This document shows positions 23,651-37,400 of a stretch of 64,000 nt of DNA, piece by piece (within the stretch, counting starts at the first letter, position 1; each line of letters starts with the position of its first letter). The notes beneath the pieces are model-generated. The model was not told the origin of the DNA. It saw only the letters and a program-made list of their open reading frames with translations, and did not search any database. Origin of the DNA: Liolophura sinensis (taxonomy: Eukaryota > Mollusca > Polyplacophora > Chitonida > Chitonidae). The translations under genes were made by a program, and so were the position numbers. The stretch spans positions 15,109,039 to 15,173,038 of the forward strand of contig NC_088297.1 in assembly GCF_032854445.1 (NCBI RefSeq), in the 5' to 3' direction.

Positions 23651-24314
23651 GACCGTTAGACTGATAAAGCAGCCACTCGAGTGTCGCCGACCGCCAAGGC
23701 TCAGATGTCTGGAAAATTTCTGATTTAATACTCACTCTCTCGTCTAAAAGAGAGCATGCTGGCACGACTAGCAGTGTTTGTCTGAGGAGGCACACATATT
23801 AGGCTTTTTATGTTCTCAAAACAGCAGATGAAATTCTATTTTTTTTATTCTTATTCATTTATTAGTTGATCCTTGATTGAGTTCATGATTTTATGACGCA
23901 ATGGTTAAAGGTGGAGCAAACATAAAACTTACATGAAGTTCAGATGAAGGAGCGTGAAAAGTTGGTCGTTAATGTGGTCTTCACTATATTTTTTTTTTCC
24001 AAGTGGAAAAAGATACCTGAAAACTTATTTTTTGGTAGGTATTTCGCACCACCTTTAGTTATATAGTCTTTATGTAATAATATTATAAATGAGGATTAAC
24101 ACATGCTTCACAAATATATTTACACCCGAATTTGTTTTTTCAACTAACAAATGTGTTCAACGTTGATTTTAATATTATATTTTTCATATATTGATAAATA
24201 TTATCCTATTAAATGCCTATGTTTGGATATAAACAACAAATTTAAGTACAAATAAAATTTATTATACATGCATCACGTCCATTTTTAGAACATGTTTATG
24301 CTCAATAAATACTC

Positions 24315-24562
24315 GCCGGTTAGCGCGCTAGCGCAGCGTAATGACCCAGAAGCCTCTCACCAATGCGGTCGCTGTGAGTTCAAGACCAGCTCATGCTTGC
24401 CTTTCTCTCCGGCCGTACGTGGGAAGGTTTGCCAGCAACCTGCGGATGGTCGTGGGTTTCCCCCGGGCTCTGCCCGATTTCCACCCACCATAATGCTGGC
24501 CGCCGTCGTATAAGTGAAATATTCTTGAGTACGGCGTAAAACACCAATCAAAAAAAAAAAAA
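24315..24562 (+). mobile_element. SINE-1, near full length
   Basis: Only the first bases of the head are missing (CCGGTTAGCGCGCTAGCGC); the tail ends in a pure A run. Confidence 0.88.
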
Positions 24563-25217
24563 GGCGCTCCGAAATACCTACTACACAAAAATATTTTTCA
24601 AATACTCTTTTTTCCTGAAAAAAACAAACGAAAAAAATATTAAAGACCATATTTGCAAATAAGTTTTGATGTCTTTCATCAGAATTAGATTTTTATGTTT
24701 TCTTCTCCTTTAAAGTATAGCTGACCAATTAATGGGACCTCGATCAGATTTACGGATTATGGGATATATACATGTACGCGCCAAACAACCGGAGAGATCT
24801 TTGACTAGATCAGACTGTTGACCTCACTGTGGGCGCTATTATCTTTCTCATATCTGTACAATCTGGCTTCTGCACACTGTACCTCCGGTACACAACACTT
24901 CCCTTGCCGTTTGGGAAATTTATCAGAATCGACTGTTGAAGCATTTATGATCATGTCATTATAGAAAATTAGTGTCTGAAATATGGTCATTTGCGAAATC
25001 AGGCCAGCCAAACGGAGTGAAAAACATGGGCGTTTATTTCTAATAAAGACCTCGAATTCACCATGTCAAATGATCTCCGTCGAGTATATATCAAAATTAT
25101 ACACCAACAAAGGTCAAATATTTTCCCTATTTCATGGCATATGTTCATCAAGACAATAAAACAACTAAGCCGTTTTATGTAGAGCCATTAATACCGATTT
25201 TTCCCATCTATTCACAG

Positions 25218-25353
25218 GCTCGATAGCAACATACGAGTTTACGCACTCAGTGGACATACGACTGTGTTGCTTATTGCAAAAAGAAGACAGACAACAGATG
25301 GGCGCCAAAAGATTGCGAGGAGCTTGCACGATGGTCGTATATTTGTGATCAAG
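25218..25353 (+). pseudogene. Orphan C-type lectin half-exon with a 20-nt deletion
   Basis: This matches the lectin C-half exon at 51790-51945, including the shared intron end CCCATCTATTCACAG and the donor GATCAAG/GTAAAA. It is 136 nt long instead of 156. The missing 20 nt, after the ACATACGAG block, shift the frame, so the downstream motifs (tyrosine-Asp-Cys block, TGGGCG.., TATATTTGTGAT) are readable only in a different frame from the start of the exon. No other lectin exon was recognised within several kb. The fragment ends about 120 bp before the last exon of the hydrolase-fold gene on the opposite strand. It looks like a recent partial duplication of a lectin gene. Confidence 0.8.
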
Positions 25354-25474
25354 GTAAAAAAAAAAAAACAATAAATATAAAATTCAATCGATGTGCAAAA
25401 ACCAACAAAACCAGAACCGCAAATACCAGTTTTGAATAAACAACACAACTGCATGGTATACATATAATAAACAA

Positions 25475-28400
25475 TCAAGAAGTTTTTATTTTTTCAGTTA
25501 AAATAGGCGCTTTTACAGGTCTGTGTTTTTGTCTATATAATCTAACCATTCTGTTGATTGGTTCGGCCACAGCCAATGGCTTGCGATATAACATGTGATG
25601 GTCGGCCCCATTGATGACTATCTGTTGAGCGTTAGGAAAACGCTGTGAGATTAGATTCTGTTCAGATTTCGCCCAGGCCTGTGAAGGAAGCACAAGTTAC
25701 ACGTACATGTATATTAATAAAGTGTTACAATAAAACGCTAACACATTAATTTCGGCACACATAAAATAAACGTATTATATTTATTTTATTTTATTTGATC
25801 TGACTGTTATTAACGCCTTACTCAAGAATATTTAACTTTCACGATAGCGGTTCGTGGGTGAAGGAAACAAGAACGTTCGAAGTAGACCACCGGCCTTGGT
25901 GAATTACTGGCAAACTCTCCCGCATGTCACGTACGACATAATTTTGAAATACAGGAGATTTCAAGTGAACTTCATGCAAGACGACACAAAATACATCGTC
26001 GATCGCTCATTACTACAAAGAGCCAAAAACAGGAGAAAGCAGGAAAATTTTCAAAATTCCTTTTTGAAGGATTTGAACCAAGAACTAGTGTCAGGTAGCA
26101 ATTGAAAGGCAAGCGCCTCACCCACATAACCTTCCTCCTAAATTCATCCCACCAACTATGACTCGGAAACTTTTATACATGGTTCCACAATGTTTTCCAA
26201 ACTTTTGGTAAATCCTCGTTAACACAATGCAAATCGCCTTCCGAATAGCAAAATTCAACAAATGCATCATTTAACAAAGTTGCAACGTATGAAGTGACAT
26301 TAAAATTTAGCTGAATGCTATCAGACGGACGGAAACAATAGAGGACGTTCTATTTTCATTTTTCTCTTCCGATGCGACAAGTCGCTTCGACAAATCGTGA
26401 AGAGTAAATGTTTGAAGTGTACCATCACCAATCACCTGTTTGAAGTGTACCCTCATACATTACTTATTTGAAGAGTACTCTACTAATTACATGTACTTGC
26501 TGGAGGAATATGTGTATTCGCCTTTTTAAGTTGACTGTTTGAACCTGTTTGAAGCGCACCTTCATCCATTACCTCTAATCTTGTTCAGTTGAATTGTACC
26601 ATCACTCATCACATGATTAAAGTACACTCTCATGTATTTCCTCTTTGAAGTTTACCATCTCATCACCTCTTTGAGATGTACTCTCATGTATTACCTGATT
26701 GAGGTGTACCATCACTCATCACCTGTTTGAAGTGTACCCTCATCCATTATCTCTCATCTTGTTCAGTCAAGGTGTACCATAAAACATCTCCTGTTTGAAG
26801 TATGTCCTCATGTATTCCCTGTTTGATGAAGTGTACTTCATCTATACCTGTGTCACCACTTGTTTGAAGTGAACCATCACTGTATGACCTGTTTGAAGTG
26901 TACCATCACTGCATCACCTGTTCGAAGAGTACCATCAGTGCATCACCTGTTTGAACTGTACCATCCCTGCATCACCTGTTTGAAGTGTACCATCTATACA
27001 TCATCTGTTGAAAGTGTACCCTACTTGATGTGTACGTGTGCTCACCTTGTTCAGTTGACTTGGCAGTTGTTCATCGTAGTAGTTGCCCGTCATGATCATT
27101 ACTGAGATGTTACCAGGAAACTGTTTCATCCTCCTCACCAGTCTGCAGCACACAAACAACAACAGAGCATTTGCAAGTATTGTTCGATTATTTTGTCGGA
27201 GTGTAATTCTATCTAAACATCATTGGTTACAACAAAAGATTGTGAGTATCAATGCCCACCAACCCTTCATTTTAATAGCCACAAAGAATATCACAACGTA
27301 ATGTCATACATGTAAACTCGAGTATATTCAGAGGGAAACATGTCATTTCACAAGCGTCTCATAGTTACGTGTGGCCCTTGCCAACTACCACACAGTGCTC
27401 TGGTCTTTCTTTCTGTGCCGTATTTTTTTATATACCCTATTCCCCCAGATAAGCATTTTGCTTGCCAAGTAAACATTCTGCTGGCCAAATAAACGCTCTG
27501 CTGGATAAAAAAATTGTCCTGGCCAAATAAACATTCTGCTGGCCAAATACACGTTCTGTTGGCCAAGTAAACATTGTCCTGGCCAAATAGACATTCTGCT
27601 GGCCAAATACACGTTCTGTTGGCCAAATAAACATTGTCCTGGCCAAATAAACATTCTGCTGGCCAAATACACGTTCTGTTGGCCAAGTAAACATTGTCCT
27701 GGCCAAATAAACATTCTGCTGGCCAAATACACGTTCTGCTGGCCAAGTAAACATTCTCCTGCTCAAATAGACATTCTCCTGCTCAAATAAACATTCTGCT
27801 GGCCAAATAAACATTCTGCTGGCCAAATACACGTTCTGCTGGCCAAGAAAACATTCTCCTGCTCAAATAGACATTCTCCTGCTCAAATAAACGTTCTGCT
27901 GGCCAAATAAACATTCTGCTGGCCAAATACACGTTCTGCTGGCCAAGAAAACATTCTCCTGCTCAAATAGACATTCTCCTGCTCAAATAAACATTCTGCT
28001 GGCCAAATAAACATTCTGCTGGCCAAATACACGTTCTGCTGGCCAAGAAAACATTCTCCTGCTCAAATAGACATTCTCCTGCTCAAATAAACGTTCTGCT
28101 GGCCAAATAAACATTTTTGCTGGCCAAACAAACATTCGGCTGGTGCAATTCACATGCCCGAGACCAGGTCCCTTCGCAATGTTTTCATGTTAAGCGTTCA
28201 TTAAATGTGATGACAACACAGCATTTTAAGTAATTCTAGAGCAGTATTTTTAGACCAGTCTCTAAAAACACACCATTCTCTAAAAACACACCATTCTCTA
28301 CAGTTGCTATACAAGTACATTAAAACTATGCACACTAAAGGAACCAGACTCCCTTTAAACATATAAGCTTCACAGATATGCCTGAAAATACAAGTAAGAA

Positions 28401-31400
28401 CCTGCCATTTTTAAAAAACACCGTCGGAGAGAAAAATCGCAATTAAGAGTCATATTGTTTATGTTGTATAATAACATAAATAAACCACAGCGTAAAGAGT
28501 AAAACAAGAGCAGTGACGACAGTGTGAAAGTTGGCAAATGGTCACACCTAACCGTTATTAAATGACCCGAGCCCACGAGGACAACATTTGTTGTCGAAAT
28601 CGAATTTTCGGATCCCTTTGTCAAATGATCCCGAATAGCGTTCCATAGACGCTGATTGGTTGATGTAGACGACAACGATCTGAAAAGATCCAGACTGCCC
28701 GCAGTCGAGTGGAATTTGTTTCTAGATTTATTGTTGCCCAAAATTGAGCGGAATCTTTAGATCAAGTATTCCAGACACAGGATTTCTTGTGGTTACCCGC
28801 ACACGAGTAAATTTCGCGAATTTTTTGTTGTCTGTATTAATAAATATCGTTTTCGACAACAAATGTTGTCCATGTGCGCTGGTATTTACGTGGCGCAGGG
28901 TTAGTTGCCACATACATGTAACTTTAACATTACCATTTCGGTATTCAAATCCAAAATACTTCTTAAAAGCTTTTCGCACCTTAGATTTGCATTATTTCAC
29001 ATGAACACCTACCGTAACTGGTCAAATGTTTCATTGATAAAATGATGTTCGTCAACAACTGAGCTCATGTGGCGCGGGTGACACAGAAGATGTTTCTGTA
29101 AAACAAACAAAATTTAGCCTGAATTATTTCGGAGCAGGGTTAGAAACAGATCTAAATGGCCACAGCCATTTTGTTCTGCTTGACAAATTTATAAATCAGC
29201 TGAATCTGGAATGCTTAAGAGATCACGAGATCCGCCATGTTAGAGAAATCAAAAAAAACTATGTTGCGTCACTCGTACACTAAGGACATATGGCTAAAAC
29301 GCAAACAGTGATGACGTCAGCGGAGACAGCTGCCTTCTCGGGTTATAGAAGTAAATCCCATCTCATTGGTTAAAACTGATATTAAAACATGGCGGCACAT
29401 GCGTGTGTGCTTCTGCTTACTCTTTAGCTTTTTGCGTTATCTCTGTTATGCAACATCACAAAAATAAAAAGATACGCCTTTTAAACTTCCTATGGAAGAC
29501 TTTATTGATGCATAATTATATTTTTGATCTAGAGTCATTTGGCCAGCAGCCTGCAGATGGCGTATGATTTCCCCCTGGCTCTGCTCGGTTTCTTCCACCA
29601 TATTGCTGGCTGCCGTACTATGAGTGAAATTTTCTTGAGTACCGCGTAAAGCATCAATCAAATAAATAAAAAAACCAATTTTCTTCCTTTAAGGGCCTTT
29701 ACTTCTTTGGTGAGTAAGCCAGACACGCCATTTTTTACTGATGCCCAAATCAGACCACCTGACTTCAGTTCTCACCTGTCTGTTCACGATCTCCTCAGGT
29801 AAGTCTGCTAGCTGCAATGGCTGATGAACCAGCCCCAGGAGCAGGGCAATTCGGGTGAGCCCCACTGCCGCACCCAGTTGAAGAGACTGGAATGAGGGTA
29901 ACAGGTGACCAAACCTGGAGAAACCACAGAAAGGAAATCTGCTTTTTAAAGAAGCTCATTAAAATCCTTATAAGACATAAACAGATACACGTATGTGGTA
30001 GGATACGGGGCGAAACCTGGGAAAACATAGATACCTGGTATTCTAAAAGAGATTAATCATGGAGAGAAATCTGTTAAAACACATGAACATGCAAAATATT
30101 CATATAAGGAGATATCTCACAAAAGAGGACTACAAACATGACGAAATATGGACAGCAACCTGCAGATGGTCATGAGTTTCCTCCGGGCTTCGCTCGGTTT
30201 CCTCCAACCATAATGCTGGCCGACGTCGTCATAAGCGAATTATTCTTGAGTACAGCGTAAAACATCAGTCAAATAAATAAATAAATAAATAAACATGGAC
30301 GGGCATATTTACCTGGTAAGACGTTTGAAAGAAATATGGGAAAAACAATGAGGGAATTTAGAAGAAAAAATATGGAAAAAAATAGAGACCAATCAGACAC
30401 ATTGAACGTAGGAAACAAAATGGGTCAAACATTGGTGGAACTTGGTAAAACGTCAGGCAAAATCTGGAAAAAAACATATATGTCGTGGGATACCTGGGGA
30501 CAAAAAAACTAAGAAAACTATACTACCGCAGCCATTTAAGAAACACCTTGGATAAATCTGATTATTAAGGTCAAACTAAAGCCGGTAGGACTCAAGCAAT
30601 TCATCATCTAATATGACTGAAAATGGGTTGGGAAAACAAATACTACATGTACCGGTATCTTATCTTCAAGACATTTTGGGGAGGGGAGGGGAGGGGGGGC
30701 GGTATCTGAAGAGCCTTCAACTCTGTTGTCAAGAATGTTTCACTTATACAACAGCAGTCACGGTTATGGGTAGACGAAAAACAGAATGTCAGCAAGAAAC
30801 CACTACCGTCGTCAGGTACTTGACAACCCTCCTAACTGAAGCGACCTCACTGACCAAGGGCCAGGCAACACTTCATCTCAGATTTTTAAAATTAGAATGA
30901 CCACATTTAAAACATATATTGTAAATCACACATACTGTCTCAACATACAGGTGCATGTATAACAGACAATGCCAACGTTTTCAAAAGTTCGTCCAGCTCA
31001 TGCTGGCTTCCTCCCTGTTGGTGCCTGGGAAGGTCTACCAGCAACCACCAGATGTCGGGGGTTTCCCCCAGGCTCTCACCCATTTCCTCTCACCATAATG
31101 ATGGTCTCCCTCATATAAGTGAAATATTCTTGAGAATGGGGTAAACACCAATACATCAAATAAATAAATACATAAATAAATATAGCTACTTTCAATCTGT
31201 TATGTTATGATCAAATTTGCCCCTGTACACTCACCAAAACTGTGACCAGACACTATTTTGTTGTTTAAAAATGTCTTCAGACAAAGGATTGATAAGGACC
31301 AGCCCGGCTACATTCCTGAAGGAAAAAAACAGAGACTTATGCCTTTTTGCAAATACCAAATATATGAATCACATGTATATGTGTGTCATATACTGTGCCT

Positions 31401-34400
31401 TCTCGTGGCAGTGCAATAATGTGCCGCCAAAGTGCTGCCACCACTGAAGTCTTATGCAGAAGACACCAGACATGACTCCCCACTCAGCCACATTATACTG
31501 ACACCGGCCCAACCTGTCAAGTTTGCTTGCTCTATCCTTTCAGTGCTTGCCAAGCAATTACTATTTTTAAAGTCTATAGTATTACCTGACCCAGGTTTGA
31601 ACTCAGGCCTGACAAAGCAGACACTCAACCCACCGGGCCATAGGAGCACTATAGCATATATGTGTACATATATGTGTGTAATACTTACCCTTCATACAAC
31701 TGAGTGTAAAACTCTGCTACAATTGCCCCAATTTCTGCCCCAACCAGAATGAATGGCACTTCCTGCTGACTAGCCTGCGTGAACAACACTGTGAAATCTT
31801 CCACCATTCTGCTCAGGGAAAAACATTATCAAAAATCAAAAACCAAATCAAAACTTTCACAAAATTCAGGTTACTGTGCACAGTTTGGTGTGGGATGTGG
31901 GGTGAGTTGGTATTAAAGTAAGTGCTACAAGGTAACATGAATAACAAGGAAATTTAGTTATGCCTGAAGATTAACGAAGTTTTGAATGAACATGGCTTAA
32001 CGCACATTTAGGCAATATTTTAGCAATATATTGGCGAAGAATTTTTGAAGAATGGCTTTACTTATATTGATCTTCTGGAAGAGTTTACACAAAACGTCTC
32101 CTACGTCTCCATTCTGACATGACAGACTTACGTTTCTGCTGAGAATGGCACCATCTTGTCCCTGAAGTTCTGGTCAGCTGCCTGTGTGTCTTCAGGCATG
32201 TCAGGTGAGCTCATGTTCTGTAAATACAAACCTGATTCACTGACTGACTGACTGACCTAATGCTTGATTCATTGGATTATTGGCTGGATTATTGATTTTT
32301 ATTTATATATTTATTTTAATTTAATTTTATTTACTTGTTTATTTGTTTAATTTAATATGTTTTTTAATAATTTAATTTGTATTTGATTATCTACCTGTTC
32401 GTTTCAATTTTACTTGCTTTAATTTAATTTGTTTTAATCTAATTTACTTTAATTTGTTTCAATTCATTTTATTTAAATATCTTCAATCTCAACATGCTTT
32501 TTATGTCCAGTCAGACACTAAATATTTATTTACTTATTTATTTATTTATTTTGATTGGTGTTTTACACCATACCCAAGAATATTTCACTTATACGCTGGC
32601 GGCCAGCATTACGGTGGGAGGAACCCTCATATAGTTAATAATAGCAACAGTTAATACAATGAGTTTGCACAGTGCAAAAGATAAATGGAATGTAAAAAGC
32701 TGCATGTCCAAGTGTAACAACTGGATGCCTAAAAAAAGACCACACAGACAGGGATTGACAAACTTGATCTCATGGCCTCATGACTTGTTCATTGATTGAG
32801 AGATTGATATCATGCCCGACTGGCTGGTTGATTGATTGACTTATGGACCTGGTGACTGCATGGCTCTCTGACTAAAATAGAGGCCTGGTGACCGCATGCT
32901 ACTTTATTTGATTCCTTGATTATTGACTCAGTAACTATAGTTCATTAACTGGCTCACTGACCTATTCAATGGTTGATTAAAAGACTGACTGGTTTAGTGT
33001 TTATTAATATCACCAATGCGGTCGCAGGGGGTTCAAGTCCAGCTTGTATTGGCTGTTGTACGTGGCAAAGTCTGTGAGCAACCTGCAGATGGCCATGGGT
33101 TTCCCCTGCTTTCCTCCCACCTTAATGCTGGTCTCCATCATACAAGTGAAATATTACTGAGTATGGCATACAACACCAATAAAATAAATAAATAAATTAT
33201 TTGACTGAAACTGATGGGTATACTATTAATCTATTTCAGAGCATGTACTCACCCTGCGAGGTCTTTCACTGAAGCCCAATCCTGCTCTATCATACACACA
33301 CACCTACATCACAACAAACAGAAATTCATCTATACAATTATTTTATTTATAAATTATTTATTCATTTCATTTTGTGTTTGAGTTCATGGGAAAGCCTGAC
33401 AACAGCTTGCCAAAGGTTAATGGGTTTTTTCCAAGGCGCTTGAGTTTCTTGACCATCGTCGTATGAGTGAGGAATTCTGGGGTAAGACAATCAATCATGA
33501 TTACATGTATGATCATCAATGCTCACTATACTAAAATTATCCATAAGCGAATTTTTATGTAAAAATATCTGATTAGACATAATTAATGCAGCTAACCCTA
33601 TTCCATTGAATACATATAAACACCCCTTATAAAAGACTTCCAAATTTGAATTCAATTAAATCAGGGAAAAAAATTCTACACAAATGGGATAATGAAAACA
33701 GTGTTTGAATAATGCCTCAATGTATAACAAAAAATTAGCCACTTTATGATTTGAACTGATGCCCAACTTGTTTACCTTTGTGACTTTTGCAATCAAAGGA
33801 ACAGCCAAACTCCACACATCTGAGGTCATCCCAGTTGGGGCATCAAGGATAACTTAGAACAACAGAAGAAGAGCCATGAACATTTTTCCTCACAGCTTAT
33901 ACCATTTTCTGTTCATTTCAAAAAAATTATTAATTATTAATACGTATTAATTATCAAGACATAGTACACCTGATCCACCATCAAAAGATCTATGATATTT
34001 AGAGATTTTACAGATTTGGTTATAACCTTTTTGGAGCCCTCACTGACCAGCTTTAACTATTCATCTTAGTAAACCCTGACCACAGAGGTCTCATGTTTGA
34101 CCTGTCTATTAAAATGTGATAAAAAAAATTAGGCTCACATACCCACCTTTTGATTTATATTACACACTCTGTGTTTACATCTTCCTACTCCTGCTGATTT
34201 AAAGTATACGAGACACAAAACTGTACATACACCTGCTGATTTATGTAACACAAAACTGTAGATTCTCCTGCTTAGTTATGTGTGACACAAAACTGTACAT
34301 ACACCCGCTGATTTATGTGTGACACAAAACTGTACACACACCCACTGATTTATGTTACACAAAACTGTATATACACTCGCTGATTTATGTGTGACACAAA

Positions 34401-37400
34401 ACTGTACATACACCCACTTATTTACATGACACAAAACTGGACATACACCTGCTGATTTATATGACACAAAACTGTACATACACCCACTGATTTATGTCTG
34501 ACACAAAACTGTACATACACCCACTGATTTATGTCTGACACAAAACTGTTCATACACCCACTAATTTAAATGACACAAAATTGTACATACACCCACAAAT
34601 TTAAGTGTGACACAAAACTATGCATACACCATCTGATTATGTTTGACACAAACCTGTACTTAGACAGGTTTGCTGATTTACATGTGGCACAAACCTTCAC
34701 CTTTTGATTTATGTGTGAAACAAAATTTACTGTGCCTACATGTACATCTGACTGATTTATGTGTGACACATAACTGTCCCTCCAACTGATGATTTATGTG
34801 TGACACATAACTGTCCTTCCAACTGATGATTTATGTGTGACACAAAACTGTCCCTCCAACTGATGATTTATGTGTGACTTGTGACAGTACCTGTTGGAGT
34901 GCCTTTTCCCTTACAGGACATGAATAACTTCTGGCCCCATCCAACATCATAAAGTTGACCTTAAAACAAATGTTAACAGATTATCATTATAAAAAAAAAT
35001 ATGAATATGTATAAATGTGCTATTACATAAGAATGACCAATCAGTTATGTAGTTCTGCTACAAATAAAATGTTCCAACTCAAGCTGGCATCCGATCCGGT
35101 CGTACATTCTGCCAGCAACCTGCGGATGGTGATGAGTTTCTTGAACCCGGGTATCCTCTCACCATATTCATGATAATGCTGGCCACAATAGTATAAGTGA
35201 AATTTTCTTGAGTATGCCATATAACACCAAAAAGATAAATAAATAAACAAAAACAAAAACAAAAAATGCCTCATAGACCCAAGGAAGAAAACAGTGTTCA
35301 GATAGGAAAATTGCCTCCTAAATGAAAAGACAAAATGACACAAGTATATAGTTATAACTTTAACTGTAAAATTACCAAAAATGCACATTTGTAAAATTAT
35401 GATAATTAAACATAATGATCCCAAATAAATGCAGGTGTGTATGAAGTCAATGTATGAGAGCATTAATTAAAAAGATAGCCCGAAACACGCTAACTATGCT
35501 TCAGCAAATTCACATGGGTGGGTCCTGCTCATATCCAGAAAACTGGAAGAGGTTCAGGTATTGTGCAGAAGACTGGGACAATGGGATGTTAGGTCACAAT
35601 TAACAATTTGCTTGTTCTGAGTAACAATTTTAATTTTGTGTTGGTATATCACTTGTTTTGTTTTTTATTTTGTTTTCTTATTTTGTTTTTTTATTATTAT
35701 TTTCTCAAAAATGGAATCTATGGGTATTAAATTCTAGAGATTATTTATCAAAGATTTTGCAAGTGATTCTGTCTTCTTAACTGCCAAGTTTATTAAGAGA
35801 CATTAATAGATTATAAAACCACTGAATAATATTCCAAATGCAGCAAAGCCTTTAAAATGAAACAAATATACATCTATACTGTAATTCTTCAACCTTTTTA
35901 CATGTTTGTAAGGTGTTTATTCAGGCAGATTCTGAAGGCACTATTCGGTGCCTTACTGACAAAAATATACTTTTTGTGAAGCCAGCAAATCCAACCTATT
36001 ATTTTTTTCTCCAAAAATCAAATTGAAAATGTGCTAAAATTGCCATTCTGAAAGTTGCCATACGCGAACATGTTGAGGAATTATGGTATGTTGACTAATG
36101 TAAAGACTTCTGAGTAAAGTGTTTTTTTAGCAGATAGATTAGGTTATCCCAGATAGACAACTTTTTAATTTATGCCCTAGGTCTGCATGCAAGAAGATAT
36201 AAACTGAAACACAACCATGATCTCAGATCTCATACATGAATACTCATTTATCTATGTCAATGCAACATGACATGTGAGAGGACCACATTTTCAACATGCA
36301 AAAAAAGTAATATGTTATATTTAAACTGTAGCTAATTCAGTCACTATTTGTTTTTTTCTTTATTTATTTACATACCAGTTCATTTATACATTTATTTAGT
36401 TGACGTCTATTTATTTATTTATTTGATTGGGATTAAACCTGTACTCAAGCATATTTCACTTATACGACAGCAGCCAGCATTATGGTGGGAGGAAACCGGG
36501 CAAAGCCCGGAGAAAAGCCACAACCATCTGCAGGTTGCTAGAAGACCTTCCCATGTATGGCCAGCATGAGGAAGCCTGCATGAGCTGGACTTGAACTCAC
36601 AGCAACCATACTGGTGAGAAGCTCCCGTGCCACTGAGGTGCACTGGTATGCTAACCCCTTCGGCCACGTAATAAAACACCAATCAAATAAATGAATAAAA
36701 TACAACCATCTGAGCTGAGGAGACCCCCATCTTTTCCTCATGTAACTTACAGAGATGTCAGGCCTATGTAAACATTCAAATTCTCAATTTCCCGTCAACA
36801 ATGATAACCTCACCTTCAGGCATAAGCTCGGCCATTTCCTTCTGTAAGGCTGCATAATTAAGGAAGGGTGGAACGATCAACAGAACAAAGATAATTTTTG
36901 CCAGCGTTGTTAGTCGCCGGTACCATGGTTTTTTCTTGGCAGAGCTCCCTTTCTGTGGAAGAGAACAAAACACATTGATGTCACCACAAATTCTATGACC
37001 CCATATCACAACTCCATGTATACGTAGGCCTATACATCTATCGAACTGTGTTGTGTTTAAAAATTAAATCACAAGAAAAAAATCAAGAAAGACTGAGGAA
37101 TTGCTGAAGAATATTTCACTTTTATACAGCAGTCAGGTTGCAAAATTGCCTAAGCTGAATGCAGGCATACAGTTATTTCGTTCACGTTCAACATTACCGT
37201 ATACCGGTATCAAGTCTTTAAATATTTTCGTGTCAGATGGGGCAAATAGTACAGCAATATAGAGCGTATTTATTGTTATTAAATATCCTACCCCCTCAGT
37301 CATGTGTAGTTTTACTGAATCTTTTATCTAACAAGCACATCATCAATTCCAGAAACATGAAAACACGCGTTAACCAACCTGTTGTTTTGATTGATCGCCC

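Larger units (their letters stand above)
18700..25100. other. Repeat-rich intergenic region
   Basis: Holds several SINEs, the 21-22 kb minisatellite and the G run. I find no N-terminal lectin half for the neighbouring pseudogene and no other gene. A GC-richer block at 20195-20395 has GGTGGCCACT and ACCAGTGGCG each twice. Confidence 0.5.

Noticed and set aside
27348-27832. Overlapping minus-strand ORFs of 115-132 residues, Trp/Cys/Leu-rich and repetitive
   Set aside because: All three frames of a 20-bp repeat are open; there is no start context or conserved domain, and the array is in an intron.
27455-28140. CRISPR-like array
   Set aside because: There are no unique spacers between identical repeats; every unit is a variant of the same 20 bp, in an animal genome.
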